A stretch of DNA of 64,000 bases, taken from contig NZ_WIAO01000005.1 in assembly GCF_009451885.1 (NCBI RefSeq), positions 62,001-126,000 of the forward strand. The letters are read 5' to 3'. The position numbers and the translations under genes are program-made. Positions 1 through 10,230 of the stretch are shown here, piece after piece. The stretch comes from Glycomyces albidus (lineage in GTDB: Bacteria; Actinomycetota; Actinomycetes; Mycobacteriales; Micromonosporaceae). Under the pieces are notes generated by a model. It searched no databases. It was given only the letters and a program-made list of their open reading frames with translations, and was not told the DNA's origin. Numbering within the stretch: position 1 is the stretch's first letter; each line of letters opens with the position of its first letter.

Positions 1-1664
1 GGTCGTCCGCTCTCATGCTGGCGGCCTGCGGCGGCGACGAGGAGGACGGCGGCGAGCCCAGCGGCGAGCTCGAGTGGGCGATCGCGTACCCGTGGGAGGC
101 CTGGAACGAGAACACGAGCACCGGCAACAACTCGGCCGGCCACCTCGCGATGACCCCGATGATCCCGCTCGGCCAGGTCGGCTACGACTTCGACCCCGAG
201 GGCAACGTCGTGTACGACGACGCCCTCTTCGAAGGCGAGCCGCAGCTCATCAGCGAAGCGCCGATGCAGATCCAGGTGACCCTCAAGGAGGGCGCCCAGT
301 GGTCGGACGGCAAGCCGGTCCGCTTGGAGGACTTCATCTTCCAGTGGTACTCGCAGTCGGGCGACCCCGCGCACGCGAACCAGGAGAAGGCCCTGCCGGC
401 GAGCACCGCCTGGGGCTCCACGGTCGCCTCGATCGAGGAGACCGAGCCCGGCGTCATCGTCTTCACCTTCACCGAGGGCAACGTCGACCCGGAGTGGCCC
501 TTCACCGGCGGCGTCTACCTGCCCAGCCACTACGCCGAGGAGAACGGCTTCGCGGACTGGCAGACCGACCCCGAGGTCATGGGCGACGCCATCACCTGGT
601 TCAACGAGAACCTGTGGACGGTCGTCACCGGCCCGTACAAGCCGGTCGACAGCAAGCTCGGCGAGTACATCGTCTACGAGCCCAACGAGACCTACCAGGG
701 CTCGAAGAAGGCCAAGTTCACCAAGCTCACGATGCGGCCGGTGACGGGCATCGAGGCCGAGGTGACCGAGCTGCGGCAGGGCACCATCGCCGGCTGCTGG
801 CCGAACGACTTCAGCCTGGAGGTCCTCGAGCAGCTCGACGAGAACCCCGAGGAGTGGAAGTACGAGACGTACGCGGGCGCGACCTGGTCGCACTTCGACA
901 TCAACGTGCGCAACGGCTTCCTCAAGGACGTGAACCTCCGCAAGGCCGTGTTCACGACCATCGACATCAACGAGATCAAGGAGCGGGCCTTCCCCGGCAC
1001 CGAGGTGCCGTGGCTGGGCAACCACTTCTTCACCGAGGAGAGCCCGTACTACCAGGACTACCTCACCCCGGCGAACTACGGTCTCGGCGACATCGAGGCC
1101 GCCCGGACGATCCTCACCGGCGCGGGCTACACCTGGAACGGCGACGAGAAGCTGGTCAGCCCCGACGGCGAGGTCGTGGCGTTCAACTTCCGGTTCGCGA
1201 CCTCGAACGAGATCCGCAAGCTCACCGGCGAGGTCATCCAGGCCCAGCTCGAGCCGCTCGGGATCGACCTGGAGCTCAAGGGCTTCGGCGACGAGGACTT
1301 CTCGGCGACGCTCGCGAGCGCCGACTTCGACATGATCGTGTTCTCGTGGGTCGGCAGCCCGGCGTTCACGACCAGCCCGAACCAGTTCTTCGCGACGGAC
1401 TCGGCCTCGAACTACGGCGGCTACGACGACCCGGTGATCAACGAGCTGCTGCCGAAGGTCCGGGCCACGTTCGACCTGGACGAGTCGGCCGACTTCGCGA
1501 ACCAGATCAGCGCCCAGGCGGTCGCGCAGGCGTACACCCTGCCGCTGTACTCGAGCCCGCTGTCGGTCATCTGGAACGCGAAGCTCCTCGACCTCCCGAC
1601 CCCGGTGAACCCGGCCAGCCAGGCCGGCCCGGTGTGGAACGTCCGCGAATGGCAGGCCCCCTGA
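1..1664 (+). CDS. Family 5 peptide-type ABC substrate-binding lipoprotein (5' end off window)
   Basis: The reading frame is open from base 3, and the first visible residues (SSALMLAACGG) are the end of a lipoprotein signal ending in a LAAC lipobox, so the true start lies upstream of the window. The mature part of about 540 residues is a family 5 extracellular solute-binding protein (DppA/OppA type), which delivers oligopeptides or similar solutes to a membrane permease. It is a close paralogue of the next two binding proteins (1950 and 4137): they share blocks such as WSDGxPVRLEDFIFQWYS and the C-terminal NPASQAGPxxNxREW. A hairpin follows the stop. The matching permease and ATPases lie at 6113-10230. 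The ligand cannot be read from sequence. Confidence 0.93.
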   Translation, partial: SSALMLAACGGDEEDGGEPSGELEWAIAYPWEAWNENTSTGNNSAGHLAMTPMIPLGQVGYDFDPEGNVVYDDALFEGEPQLISEAPMQIQVTLKEGAQWSDGKPVRLEDFIFQWYSQSGDPAHANQEKALPASTAWGSTVASIEETEPGVIVFTFTEGNVDPEWPFTGGVYLPSHYAEENGFADWQTDPEVMGDAITWFNENLWTVVTGPYKPVDSKLGEYIVYEPNETYQGSKKAKFTKLTMRPVTGIEAEVTELRQGTIAGCWPNDFSLEVLEQLDENPEEWKYETYAGATWSHFDINVRNGFLKDVNLRKAVFTTIDINEIKERAFPGTEVPWLGNHFFTEESPYYQDYLTPANYGLGDIEAARTILTGAGYTWNGDEKLVSPDGEVVAFNFRFATSNEIRKLTGEVIQAQLEPLGIDLELKGFGDEDFSATLASADFDMIVFSWVGSPAFTTSPNQFFATDSASNYGGYDDPVINELLPKVRATFDLDESADFANQISAQAVAQAYTLPLYSSPLSVIWNAKLLDLPTPVNPASQAGPVWNVREWQAP

Positions 1665-1691
1665 TAGGGCGTTTCATTCACTGAATTCCCC

Positions 1692-1720
1692 CGTGGGGCC
1701 GATGCCACATCGGCCCCACG
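1692..1720 (+). terminator. Hairpin after first substrate-binding gene
   Basis: A perfect 13-bp inverted repeat (CGTGGGGCCGATG / CATCGGCCCCACG) with a 3-base loop begins 28 bases after the stop of the first binding protein. There is no long T run, as is common for high-GC actinobacterial terminators. Confidence 0.7.
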
Positions 1721-1949
1721 GTCCATTCAGACCACACGGCCGCAGGCGCAAAGTCACGAATACATCACGAATAAACTCCAGTTGGACCCTGCGCCGTGTC
1801 AATCCGCTCACGTCTGTGCCAGTGTTTGTCACAACACCGCCGAGGGCAGCACGCCTTCCCCCAATCCCGTTCATCCGGACGCGAGGCATCGGCGCCTTTC
1901 GCTGCCGGCCGGAGGCCCCTCGGCATCGATATCTGGAGGAGAATCACTC

Positions 1950-3662
1950 ATGGCTCTGACCCGTAGAGCTCTCGGCGGCCTGTCCCTCGGCGGCGGCGCC
2001 GCCCTCACCCTTGCGGCCTGCGGCGGCAACGAGGACGAAGGCGGCTCGGGCAAGACCGAGCTGGTGTGGGCCATCTCGTCGGCGTGGACCTCCTGGAACG
2101 AGAACACGCAGGCCGGCAACAACTCCTACGGCCACCAGGCGATGTACCCGATGGCCGCCGGCACCGGCGACTTCGACCCGGACGGCAACTTCATCTACGA
2201 CGACGCGATCTTCGCGGCCGCCCCCGAGCTCGTCTCGGAAGCGCCGATGACGATCAAGTACGTGCTCAACGAGAACGCCCAGTGGTCGGACGGCAACCCG
2301 GTCCGCCTCGAGGACTTCATCTTCCAGTGGTACTCGATGTCCGGCAACCCCGCGCACGCCAACCAGGAGAAGGCCCTCCCGGCCTCCATCGACTGGGGCT
2401 CGAACATCGCCTCGATCACGCAGGAGGCGGACGGCTCGATCATCGTCACCTACGTGGACGGCTACATCGACCCCGAGTGGCTCTTCTCCTCGACGATCTA
2501 CCTGCCCAGCCACGTCGCCGAGGCCAACGGCTTCGCCGACTGGCAGACCGACCCCGAGGTCATGGGCGACGCTATCCAGTACTTCGAGACCACCGCCCCG
2601 ACCGCGGACGGCGCCGGCATCATCGGCACCGGCCCGTACCAGGTCGTCGACGCCAAGCTCGGCGAGTACGTGGTCTACGAGCCGAACCCGAACTACCAGG
2701 GCTCGGTCAAGCCGTCCATCCAGAAGCTGACCCTCCGGGTCATCGAGGGCACCGAGGCCATCGTCACCGAGATGCGCCAGGGCACCATCGACGGCGCCTG
2801 GCCGAGCGAGTTCTCCGAGGAGGAGAACGCCAAGCTCGCCGAGAACCCCGACCTCGAGATGCACACCTTCGCGGGCGCGGTCTGGCTGCACATCGACTCG
2901 AACTGCCAGAACGAGTTCCTCTCGGACGTCGAGCTGCGCAAGGCGGTCTTCACCGCCATCAACGTGCAGGACATCTGCGACAAGAACTACCCCGAGACCG
3001 GCGTCAAGCAGAAGCTCAGCCACTTCTTCCAGGAGGGCAGCCCCTACTTCGTCGACCACATCGGCCCGACCGGCCAGGGCTCGGGCGACATCGCCGCCGC
3101 CGCGCAGATCCTGACCGCCGCCGGCTACACCGGTGCGGCCGAGGGCGAGACCCTCACCACCCCCGACGGCCGCGCGGTCACCTTCCGGATGCGCTACGCC
3201 GACACCAACCCGGTCCGCAAGCTCGCCGCGGAGCTCACCCAGGCCAGCCTGGCCCAGATCGGCATCACGCTCGAACTGGTCGCCATCCCGGACGGCGAGC
3301 TCGGCAACGTCCTCGCGCAGACCGACTTCGACCTGGTCATCTTCGGCTGGATCGGCTCCGCCGCGTTCACCGTGCAGCCGAGCCAGTACTTCGAGTCCAC
3401 CTCGGGCTCGAACTACGGCAAGTACTCGAACCCGGACGCCGACGCCGCCATCGCGCTGGTCCGCTCGACCTACGACATCGACGAGGCCGCGGACTACACC
3501 AACGCGGTCGACGCGATCGTCGCCCCGGACGCGTACACCCTGCCGATCCTCGACGAGCCGCAGGTCTTCTACTTCAACCCGGCGGTCCTCGAGGGCCCGA
3601 CGGTCAACCCGGCCAGCCAGGCCGGCCCGCTGTTCAACATCCGCGAGTGGAAGCTGAAGTAG
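1950..3662 (+). CDS. Family 5 peptide-type ABC substrate-binding lipoprotein, second copy
   Basis: The 570-residue protein starts at the ATG preceded by GGAGGA 9 bases upstream; earlier in-frame starts lack a ribosome site. The signal has an Arg pair at residues 5-6 and a LAAC lipobox with Cys24, so it is probably a lipid-anchored protein, possibly exported by Tat. The rest is a family 5 solute-binding protein closely similar to its neighbours at 1 and 4137, and it presumably feeds the permease at 6113-8042. The gene sits between two hairpins and may be transcribed alone, which would give a high binding-protein to permease ratio. The substrate is unknown; oligopeptides are the family default. 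Confidence 0.95.
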   Translation: MALTRRALGGLSLGGGAALTLAACGGNEDEGGSGKTELVWAISSAWTSWNENTQAGNNSYGHQAMYPMAAGTGDFDPDGNFIYDDAIFAAAPELVSEAPMTIKYVLNENAQWSDGNPVRLEDFIFQWYSMSGNPAHANQEKALPASIDWGSNIASITQEADGSIIVTYVDGYIDPEWLFSSTIYLPSHVAEANGFADWQTDPEVMGDAIQYFETTAPTADGAGIIGTGPYQVVDAKLGEYVVYEPNPNYQGSVKPSIQKLTLRVIEGTEAIVTEMRQGTIDGAWPSEFSEEENAKLAENPDLEMHTFAGAVWLHIDSNCQNEFLSDVELRKAVFTAINVQDICDKNYPETGVKQKLSHFFQEGSPYFVDHIGPTGQGSGDIAAAAQILTAAGYTGAAEGETLTTPDGRAVTFRMRYADTNPVRKLAAELTQASLAQIGITLELVAIPDGELGNVLAQTDFDLVIFGWIGSAAFTVQPSQYFESTSGSNYGKYSNPDADAAIALVRSTYDIDEAADYTNAVDAIVAPDAYTLPILDEPQVFYFNPAVLEGPTVNPASQAGPLFNIREWKLK

Positions 3663-3679
3663 GGGTTCCCCGAGCCCTA

Positions 3680-3712
3680 GCGGCGGAGCCCTTTCCAGGG
3701 CTCCGCCGCTTC
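3680..3712 (+). terminator. Hairpin terminator after second substrate-binding gene
   Basis: A perfect 13-bp stem (GCGGCGGAGCCCT / AGGGCTCCGCCGC) with a 4-base loop lies 18 bases after the stop and is followed by TTCAC. It separates the second binding-protein gene from the third gene plus permease. Confidence 0.75.
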
Positions 3713-4136
3713 ACTGATTTCTGAGCGGAGCGAACCGCGGCTCTCTCGGCGGAGACGCGAACCGCGCCCCGGCGACGCCGGGGACCCGCTCGGAGCCGGA
3801 CGGTCGGTGCACCGCCCGGCGAACCGCACCCGCTCTCATCGTCGCGACGGGTATTTCCCTGACAGGCTGCCCACCCAGCCAGAACGCTGAAAATCCCACC
3901 TTTCGCCGTCATTCAGGGAATGAACATCACGGGAACATAACGAACGAAGCTCATCTCTGGTTCGGCCGTGAGAAACCTGCGATTCCCGTGGAAGGCTGTA
4001 CCTCGCGTCACCCGACCCGCTGCTCGGAGGCCCCTTCGCGGAGCCGCCGCCCGCAGTGGCCTCGGCCCGGCAGGCACAAGCCCCACGGTGCCCTCCCCGC
4101 CGTCCGGTCCGGCGGCGCACACCCACGAGAGGAACC
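3713..4136 (+). other. Intergenic region upstream of third binding protein
   Basis: No gene of normal coding character was seen in these 424 bases. The region presumably holds the promoter for the third binding protein and the permease operon. The sequence GGGAACATAACG near 3930-3942 could be a -10 region, but no clear -35 or operator was recognised. Confidence 0.4.
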
Positions 4137-5873
4137 ATGAAGCGACACCACATGGCGGCCGTCGCCGCCTTCGCCTGCACCACCCTGGCCCTTGCGGGCT
4201 GCGGCCAGGGGAGCACGGCCACGTCCAGCCTGGACGACTGCGTCACCGAACCCGCCGACTGCAACACAGGCGACCGGGCCGAGGGCGGCGAGATCACGTG
4301 GGCCGTCGACGCCGGATGGAGCAGCTGGAACCAGAACACGGCCGACGGCAACAACGCCTACGTGAGCCTCGCGCTCGCGGGCATGTGGCCCTACACCGGC
4401 CAGTTCGACCCCGACGGCGAGTTCATCGTCAACGAGGGCCTCTTCGCCTCCGAGCCCGAGCTCGTGAGCGAGAGCCCCGTGACCGTCGAGTACACCCTTA
4501 AAGAGGGCGCCAACTGGGGCGACGGCACCGAGATCGGCGTCGACGACTTCATCTACCACTGGTACGCCCGCTCGGGCGACGAGTCGCTGTGCGCCGGCTG
4601 CACCCCGGCCACCACCACTTACGGCTCCCAGGTCGCCTCCATCGAAGGCGACGGGAACACCGTCACCGTCACCTACGTCGACTCCTACCACTCCGCGGAG
4701 TGGAAGTACGAGGAAGTCCTCTCACTGCCCGCCCACGTCGCCGAGGCGCAGGGCTTCGACTGGAAGAACGACCCGGAGCAGATGGCCGCGGCCGAGCTCT
4801 ACTTCTCCGAGACCACCCCCACCTGGACCACCGGCCCCTACAAGGTCACCGACGCGTCCATGGGCGAGTACGTCATCTACGAGCCGAACGAGGACTGGGC
4901 CGGCGACACCGACGTCACCCTCGACAAGCTCACCTTCCGCGTGATCGAGGGCATCGAGAACATCGTCACCGCCCTCCGCAACGGCGAGATCGACGGCTCC
5001 TCGCCGTTCTCCGCCACCGCCGAGGCCATCACCCAGCTCGAGACCGCCGAAGGCGTCGACTACTCCGTCGCCGGCGGCCCCAACTGGGAGCACATCGACC
5101 TCAACACCCGCAACGAGTTCCTCCAGGACGTCGCACTGCGCACCGCCGTCTTCCAGGCCATCGACCTGGAGAACATCATCGAGCGCACCTACGCGTTCGT
5201 GCAGTCCGACATCGAGCGGAAGAACAACCACCTGTTCCGCAACGGCTCCGAGTACTACGAGGACCACCTGACCGCCACCGGCCAGGGCACCGGCGACATC
5301 GAGCAGGCCCGCGGCACCCTCGAGGACGCCGGCTACACCTGGGACGGCGACGGGAACCTCCTCACCCCCGACGGCGACCAGGTCACCCTCGACTTCCGCT
5401 ACCTCGAGACCCGCGAATCCCGCAAGATCACCGGCGAACTCACCCAGGCCACCCTCACCGACCTCGGCATCGACGTCGAACTGCGGGCGATCGCGCCGGA
5501 CGCGCTCGGCACCGTCCTCGCCGAGGCCGACTTCGACATCATCAACTTCGGCTGGAGCTCCGACCCGCTGTTCGTCGGCTCCCCGTCGCAGTACTGGTCC
5601 TCCGAGTCCGGCTCCAACTTCGGGCACCTCGAAGACCCCGAACTCGACGCGCTCATCGAGGACATCAACGGCACCCTCGACATGGACGAGGCCGCCGCCC
5701 GCGCCAACGAGGCCGTCAAACGCGTCATCGAGGACGCCTACGTCCTTCCCATCGTGGACGCACCGGTGATGGTGATGGTCTCCGATAGGTTGGTGAACGT
5801 CCGGGACAATTGGGCTTCCCAGCAACGAGCCGCCTACAACATTGCAGAGTGGGGTGTGGCAGACACTGAGTAG
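4137..5873 (+). CDS. Family 5 peptide-type ABC substrate-binding lipoprotein, third copy
   Basis: The 578-residue protein starts at the ATG that follows GAGAGGAACC. It has a short basic N-terminus and an LAGC lipobox with Cys22. The remainder is a family 5 solute-binding protein; it is more diverged than the first two copies, with four extra cysteines (two shortly after the lipobox and two near the CAGC motif around residue 150) that could form disulfides outside the cell. It is the copy closest to the permease genes, 239 bases upstream of the first permease gene, so it is the best candidate for the cognate receptor. Ligand unknown. Confidence 0.94.
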   Translation: MKRHHMAAVAAFACTTLALAGCGQGSTATSSLDDCVTEPADCNTGDRAEGGEITWAVDAGWSSWNQNTADGNNAYVSLALAGMWPYTGQFDPDGEFIVNEGLFASEPELVSESPVTVEYTLKEGANWGDGTEIGVDDFIYHWYARSGDESLCAGCTPATTTYGSQVASIEGDGNTVTVTYVDSYHSAEWKYEEVLSLPAHVAEAQGFDWKNDPEQMAAAELYFSETTPTWTTGPYKVTDASMGEYVIYEPNEDWAGDTDVTLDKLTFRVIEGIENIVTALRNGEIDGSSPFSATAEAITQLETAEGVDYSVAGGPNWEHIDLNTRNEFLQDVALRTAVFQAIDLENIIERTYAFVQSDIERKNNHLFRNGSEYYEDHLTATGQGTGDIEQARGTLEDAGYTWDGDGNLLTPDGDQVTLDFRYLETRESRKITGELTQATLTDLGIDVELRAIAPDALGTVLAEADFDIINFGWSSDPLFVGSPSQYWSSESGSNFGHLEDPELDALIEDINGTLDMDEAAARANEAVKRVIEDAYVLPIVDAPVMVMVSDRLVNVRDNWASQQRAAYNIAEWGVADTE

Positions 5874-6112
5874 TTTTCGCTCTTTGAGTGGTTTCATGTA
5901 CGAATCGCCCACTCCCGATGCGCGCCCGGTCGGCTCACGCGAGCAGCGCCCAGCTCCGCACGGGAAGCAGATGTGAAGAGAGTGCCAGAAGCTCGCCGGC
6001 CCGGCCCCCGAAACGGGGAGCCGGTGAGCCCAATGAGGAGCCGCGCGCCAGCGCGGCCGGACCGGTCGGCAGGCGGACCGGTCCACAGCAGAGAAACCGT
6101 TAACGAGGCATT

Positions 6113-7138
6113 ATGGTTGTATTCATAATCCGGCGCACCCTGATGATGATCCCAGTGCTGCTAGGGGCCACCATCCTGTGCTTCGCCCTGGTCGACTTGT
6201 CGAACGACCCCGTGCAGGACCGGGTCTTCGAGATCGAGCAGTCCACAGGCGAGCCGGTACCCCAGTCGACCATCGACGCACTGGAATCGTCGTGGTACTA
6301 CGACCGATCCGTGCCCGAGCGCTATTGGATCTGGCTCACCGGGCTCGGTGACACCAACGGCGACATCGGCCTGCTCCAAGGCAAGTGGGGCCCCTCCATC
6401 GAGGGCTCCGCCATGGACATCAGCTACGAGGTCTCCACCCGCTTCTGGATCACGCTCCGGCTGGTCCTCTTCGCCACCCTCGCGTCCATCGGCATCGCCA
6501 TTCTCGCCGGTGTCGTCAGCGCGGTCAAGCAGTATTCGAGGACCGACTACACCCTGACGTTCGTCGGCTTCCTGTTCCTCGCCATGCCCGTCTTCTGGCT
6601 CGGCTCCCTGTTCAAGGAGGGCGCCGTCCAGATCAACAAGGTCCTCGGATCCACGGTCTTCCAGACCTACGGGTCCGGGACGACCGGCTTCCGCGGCAAC
6701 GGCTGGGAGGTCTTCGTCGACTCGCTGCCCTTCCTCATCGTGCCCACCCTGGTGCTCATGCTCGGCGGCTACGCCGCCATCTCCCGCTACCAGCGCGCCA
6801 GCATGCTCGAGGTCATGAACTCCGACTACGTGCGCCTCGCCCGGGCCAAGGGCGTCCGCAACGGCACCGTCATGCGGCGCCACGCCCTGCGGACCGCCCT
6901 CATCCCGGTCGCCACCTTCGCGCCGCTGGCCCTCTCCGGGGCCATGGGCGGCGCGATGGTCACCGAGAGGATCTTCGGCTGGAGGGGCCTGGGCGTCTAC
7001 TCGCTCGACGCGATCAACGCCGGCGACACCTTCGCCGTCATGGCCTACGTGCTCATCTCCGGCGTCGTCGTCCTCGTCGGCGTCCTGATCTCCGACATCC
7101 TGTACGGCGTGCTCGACCCGAGGATCCGCTATGAGTAA
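6113..7138 (+). CDS. DppB/OppB-type ABC transporter permease
   Basis: This 341-residue inner-membrane permease has an N-terminal membrane segment, a long external loop (about residues 35-115) and five further membrane spans. The cytoplasmic EAA coupling loop, YVRLARAKGVRNGTVMRRHA, contacts the ATPases. This layout is typical of the first permease subunit of oligopeptide/dipeptide importers. It overlaps the second permease by 8 bases, so the two are translationally coupled. A start at the ATG of 6113 fits the family's short N-terminus; no strong Shine-Dalgarno is visible, only GAGGC a few bases upstream. Confidence 0.95.
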   Translation: MVVFIIRRTLMMIPVLLGATILCFALVDLSNDPVQDRVFEIEQSTGEPVPQSTIDALESSWYYDRSVPERYWIWLTGLGDTNGDIGLLQGKWGPSIEGSAMDISYEVSTRFWITLRLVLFATLASIGIAILAGVVSAVKQYSRTDYTLTFVGFLFLAMPVFWLGSLFKEGAVQINKVLGSTVFQTYGSGTTGFRGNGWEVFVDSLPFLIVPTLVLMLGGYAAISRYQRASMLEVMNSDYVRLARAKGVRNGTVMRRHALRTALIPVATFAPLALSGAMGGAMVTERIFGWRGLGVYSLDAINAGDTFAVMAYVLISGVVVLVGVLISDILYGVLDPRIRYE

Positions 7139-8042
7139 CACCGCTGCACCCCGCCTCGACGCCGAGGCCATGGCCACCAAGGAACGCGGCCAGTGGGAGA
7201 TGGTGGCCCGCCGCTTCTTCCGCCACCGCGCCGCCGTCGTCAGCCTCGTGATCTTCCTGGTCATCGTGCTGTTCGCCTACGTCGGCCCGTTCCTGTGGAA
7301 GTGGGACTACAAGATCCACTCGGAGATCCCCTCGTGGGCCTCCCCGAGCCTGGACCACCCGTTCGGCACCGACAAGGCCGGGCGCGACATGCTCGGCGCC
7401 ATGATGCAGGCGACGAAGCAGTCCCTGAACGTCGCGCTCGTCGTGGCCATCGGCTCGACCGTGATCGGCGCGCTCTACGGCGCCGTCGCCGGCTTCTACC
7501 GCGGCTGGGTCGACTCGGTGCTCATGCGCTTCCTCGACATCATGTTCGTGATCCCGTTCCTCGTGATCACCGGTGCGCTCGCCGGCGCCATCGACACCTC
7601 GGTGCGCTGGTACCACATGGCGATCATCCTCGCCGTGTTCGGCTGGACCTCGATCGCGCGCGCCGTGCGCGCCGAAGTCCTGTCGCTGCGCGAGAAGGAG
7701 TTCATCGAGGCCGCGCGCTCCGCGGGCGGATCGGACTGGCACATCATCACCAAGCACCTGATCCCGAACACGATGAGCGTCATCATCGTGTCCGTGACCC
7801 TCCAGATCGCCTTCGCCATCCTCTCCGAGACGACCCTGTCGTTCCTCGGCCTGGGCATCCAGAGCCCCGACACCTCCCTCGGCCTGCTCATCGAGGCCGC
7901 GGGCGCGTCGGCGTTCAACGAGCACTGGTACCTGTTCTACATCCCGGGTGTCATGATCATCCTCATCGCGCTGACGATCAACTTCATCGGCGACGGCCTG
8001 CGCGACGCGATGGACCCGCGACAGACGATGGTGAGGCGATAG
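7131..8042 (+). CDS. DppC/OppC-type ABC transporter permease
   Basis: This 303-residue protein is the second permease subunit of the importer. It has a cytoplasmic N-terminus, a first membrane span near residues 38-58, the [13 protein letters not shown] block characteristic of DppC/OppC proteins, and an EAA loop ([20 protein letters not shown]). It overlaps the upstream permease by 8 bases and the ATPase gene follows after 2 bases, so all four transporter genes form one operon. Confidence 0.96.
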   Translation: MSNTAAPRLDAEAMATKERGQWEMVARRFFRHRAAVVSLVIFLVIVLFAYVGPFLWKWDYKIHSEIPSWASPSLDHPFGTDKAGRDMLGAMMQATKQSLNVALVVAIGSTVIGALYGAVAGFYRGWVDSVLMRFLDIMFVIPFLVITGALAGAIDTSVRWYHMAIILAVFGWTSIARAVRAEVLSLREKEFIEAARSAGGSDWHIITKHLIPNTMSVIIVSVTLQIAFAILSETTLSFLGLGIQSPDTSLGLLIEAAGASAFNEHWYLFYIPGVMIILIALTINFIGDGLRDAMDPRQTMVRR

Positions 8043-8044
8043 GA

Positions 8045-9190
8045 ATGTCGAACATCTCGGTCTCCACCAGCAACGGGGACTCCCGCGCCGTCGGCGCGAA
8101 GGGCGACACCGTCCTGTCCGTGAAGGACCTGGCCGTCTCGTTCCCGACCGACGACGGGCTCGTGCACGCCGTCCGCGGCGTGTCCTACGAGCTCCGCCGC
8201 GGCCAGAGCCTCGGCATCGTGGGCGAGTCGGGCTCGGGCAAGTCGGTCACCTCCATGGCGATCATGGGCCTGCTGCCCAAGACCGCCCAGATCACCGGCT
8301 CCGCCAAGCTCGAGGGCGACGAGCTCCTCGGCCTCGGCGACGCCGAACTGTCCCGCATCCGGGGCAAGAAGATCTCGATGATCTTCCAGGACCCGCTGAC
8401 GAGCCTCAACCCGGTCTACACGGTCGGGTTCCAGCTCGGCGAGGCGATCCGCACCCACTACGGGGACCTCTCCAAGCAGGAGGTGCGCACCCGCTGCATC
8501 GACCTGCTCGACTCCGTCGGCATCCCGAACCCGCAGCAGCGGGTCGACGCCTACCCGCACGAGCTGTCGGGCGGCATGCGCCAGCGCGTCGTCATCGCGA
8601 TCGCCATGGCCAACAACCCGGACGTCATCATCGCCGACGAGCCCACCACGGCCCTCGACGTGACCGTCCAGGCGCAGGTCCTGGAGGCCCTGGAGAAGGC
8701 CCGCGAAGAGGTCAACGCGGCGCTCATCCTGATCACGCACGACCTGGGCGTCATCGCCGGGCACACCGACGAGGTCCTGGTCATGTACGCCGGGCGCCCC
8801 GTCGAGCACGGGTCGGTCGACGAGATCTTCTACGAGCCGCGCATGCCCTACACGCTGGGCCTGATCGGTTCGCTCCCGCGCATGGACGAGAGCCGCGACC
8901 AGCGGCTCACCCCCATCCACGGGACGCCGCCGTCGATGCTGAACCTGCCGGTGGGCTGCCCGTTCCGTCCGCGCTGCCCGATGCACCAGGACATCTGCGC
9001 CGAGGTGGAGCCGGGCCTGCTGCCCATCAACGGCTCGGGCCACGTGGCGGCCTGCCACTTCTCGGACCAGCTCGAGGGCAAGGCCCCCGACGAGGTGTTC
9101 GCGCCCGTCGCCACCGACCTGTCGGTGGAGGCCGAGGTCGAAGCCGTCGAGGCCGAGGCCGCCGCGCTCCACGAAGAGGAGGACAAGTGA
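8045..9190 (+). CDS. OppD/DppD-type ABC transporter ATP-binding protein
   Basis: This 381-residue ATPase powers the peptide importer. Visible motifs are Walker [10 protein letters not shown]-loop, signature LSGGMRQR, Walker B VIIADEP and a switch His in ITHDLG. The C-terminal oligopeptide-ABC domain has Cys residues in [14 protein letters not shown], which in OppD/DppD homologues can bind an iron-sulfur cluster. The start is the ATG following GATAGGA, 2 bases after the permease stop; longer upstream frames only shadow the permease gene. The tail is rich in Glu. It overlaps the next gene by GTGA. Confidence 0.96.
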   Translation: MSNISVSTSNGDSRAVGAKGDTVLSVKDLAVSFPTDDGLVHAVRGVSYELRRGQSLGIVGESGSGKSVTSMAIMGLLPKTAQITGSAKLEGDELLGLGDAELSRIRGKKISMIFQDPLTSLNPVYTVGFQLGEAIRTHYGDLSKQEVRTRCIDLLDSVGIPNPQQRVDAYPHELSGGMRQRVVIAIAMANNPDVIIADEPTTALDVTVQAQVLEALEKAREEVNAALILITHDLGVIAGHTDEVLVMYAGRPVEHGSVDEIFYEPRMPYTLGLIGSLPRMDESRDQRLTPIHGTPPSMLNLPVGCPFRPRCPMHQDICAEVEPGLLPINGSGHVAACHFSDQLEGKAPDEVFAPVATDLSVEAEVEAVEAEAAALHEEEDK

Positions 9191-10230
9191 ACGCCATGCT
9201 CGACACTCCGCAGACCGCGGCGAACCCGGTCATCGCCGGGAGGAACCTGGTCAAGGAGTTCCCCGTGCGCTCCAAGGGGATCCTCCGGCGCAAGGTGGGC
9301 GCGGTCCACGCCGTCTCCGGGGTGAGCCTGGAGATCGGCGCGAACGAGACGCTCGCGCTCGTCGGCGAGTCCGGCTGCGGCAAGTCCACCACGGCGCGGC
9401 TGCTGATGAACCTCATCACGCCGACCTCGGGTGAGGTCCTCTACGAGGGCAAGGACCTGACGAAGCTGTCCCGCAACCAGATGCGCCCGATCCGCCGCGA
9501 CATCCAACTGGTCTTCCAGGACCCGATGGCCTCGCTGGACCCGCGCATGACGGTCTTCGAGATCATCGCCGAGCCGCTGCGCGTGCACGGCATGTTCAAG
9601 AACGGCGGCCGGGACCGGGTCAACAGCCTGATCGAGATCGTCGGCCTGAACCCCGAGCACCGCAACCGGTACCCGCACGAGTTCTCGGGCGGTCAGCGCC
9701 AGCGCATCGGCATCGCCCGCGCGCTCGCGCTCCAGCCGCGCGTGCTCATGCTGGACGAGCCGGTGTCGGCCCTGGACGTGTCGATCCAGGCCGGCGTCAT
9801 CAACCTGCTCGAGGACCTCCAGGACGAGCTGGGCCTGTCGTACCTGTTCGTGTCGCACGACCTCTCGGTGGTGCGGCACATCGCGGACAAGGTCGCGGTC
9901 ATGTACCTGGGCAAGATCGTGGAGGAGGGGACCACCGACCAGCTTTTCGCCGGTCCGGCCCACCCGTACACGCAGGCCCTCATGTCCGCGATCCCGCTCC
10001 CGGACCCGCGCAAGGAGCGGACCCGCGAGCGGATCGTCCTCCAGGGCGACGTCCCGAGCCCGTCGAACCCGCCTTCGGGCTGCCGGTTCCGCACGCGCTG
10101 CCCGCTGTTCAAGGAACTGCCGGAGAACGACCAGCGCAAGTGCATCGAGATCGAGCCGCTCCTGCGGACCGACCACGACGGCCTCACGCGCGCCGCCTGC
10201 CACTTCGCTCGGAAGAAGCAGCTCGTCTGA
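9187..10230 (+). CDS. OppF/DppF-type ABC transporter ATP-binding protein
   Basis: The 347-residue second ATPase subunit starts at GTG overlapping the upstream stop (GTGA). It carries Walker [10 protein letters not shown], signature FSGGQRQR, Walker B VLMLDEP and the C-terminal oligopeptide-ABC domain with a Cys-rich [10 protein letters not shown] segment. With OppD it forms the ATPase heterodimer. It is the last gene of the transporter operon; a hairpin lies about 75 bases downstream. Confidence 0.96.
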   Translation: MNAMLDTPQTAANPVIAGRNLVKEFPVRSKGILRRKVGAVHAVSGVSLEIGANETLALVGESGCGKSTTARLLMNLITPTSGEVLYEGKDLTKLSRNQMRPIRRDIQLVFQDPMASLDPRMTVFEIIAEPLRVHGMFKNGGRDRVNSLIEIVGLNPEHRNRYPHEFSGGQRQRIGIARALALQPRVLMLDEPVSALDVSIQAGVINLLEDLQDELGLSYLFVSHDLSVVRHIADKVAVMYLGKIVEEGTTDQLFAGPAHPYTQALMSAIPLPDPRKERTRERIVLQGDVPSPSNPPSGCRFRTRCPLFKELPENDQRKCIEIEPLLRTDHDGLTRAACHFARKKQLV

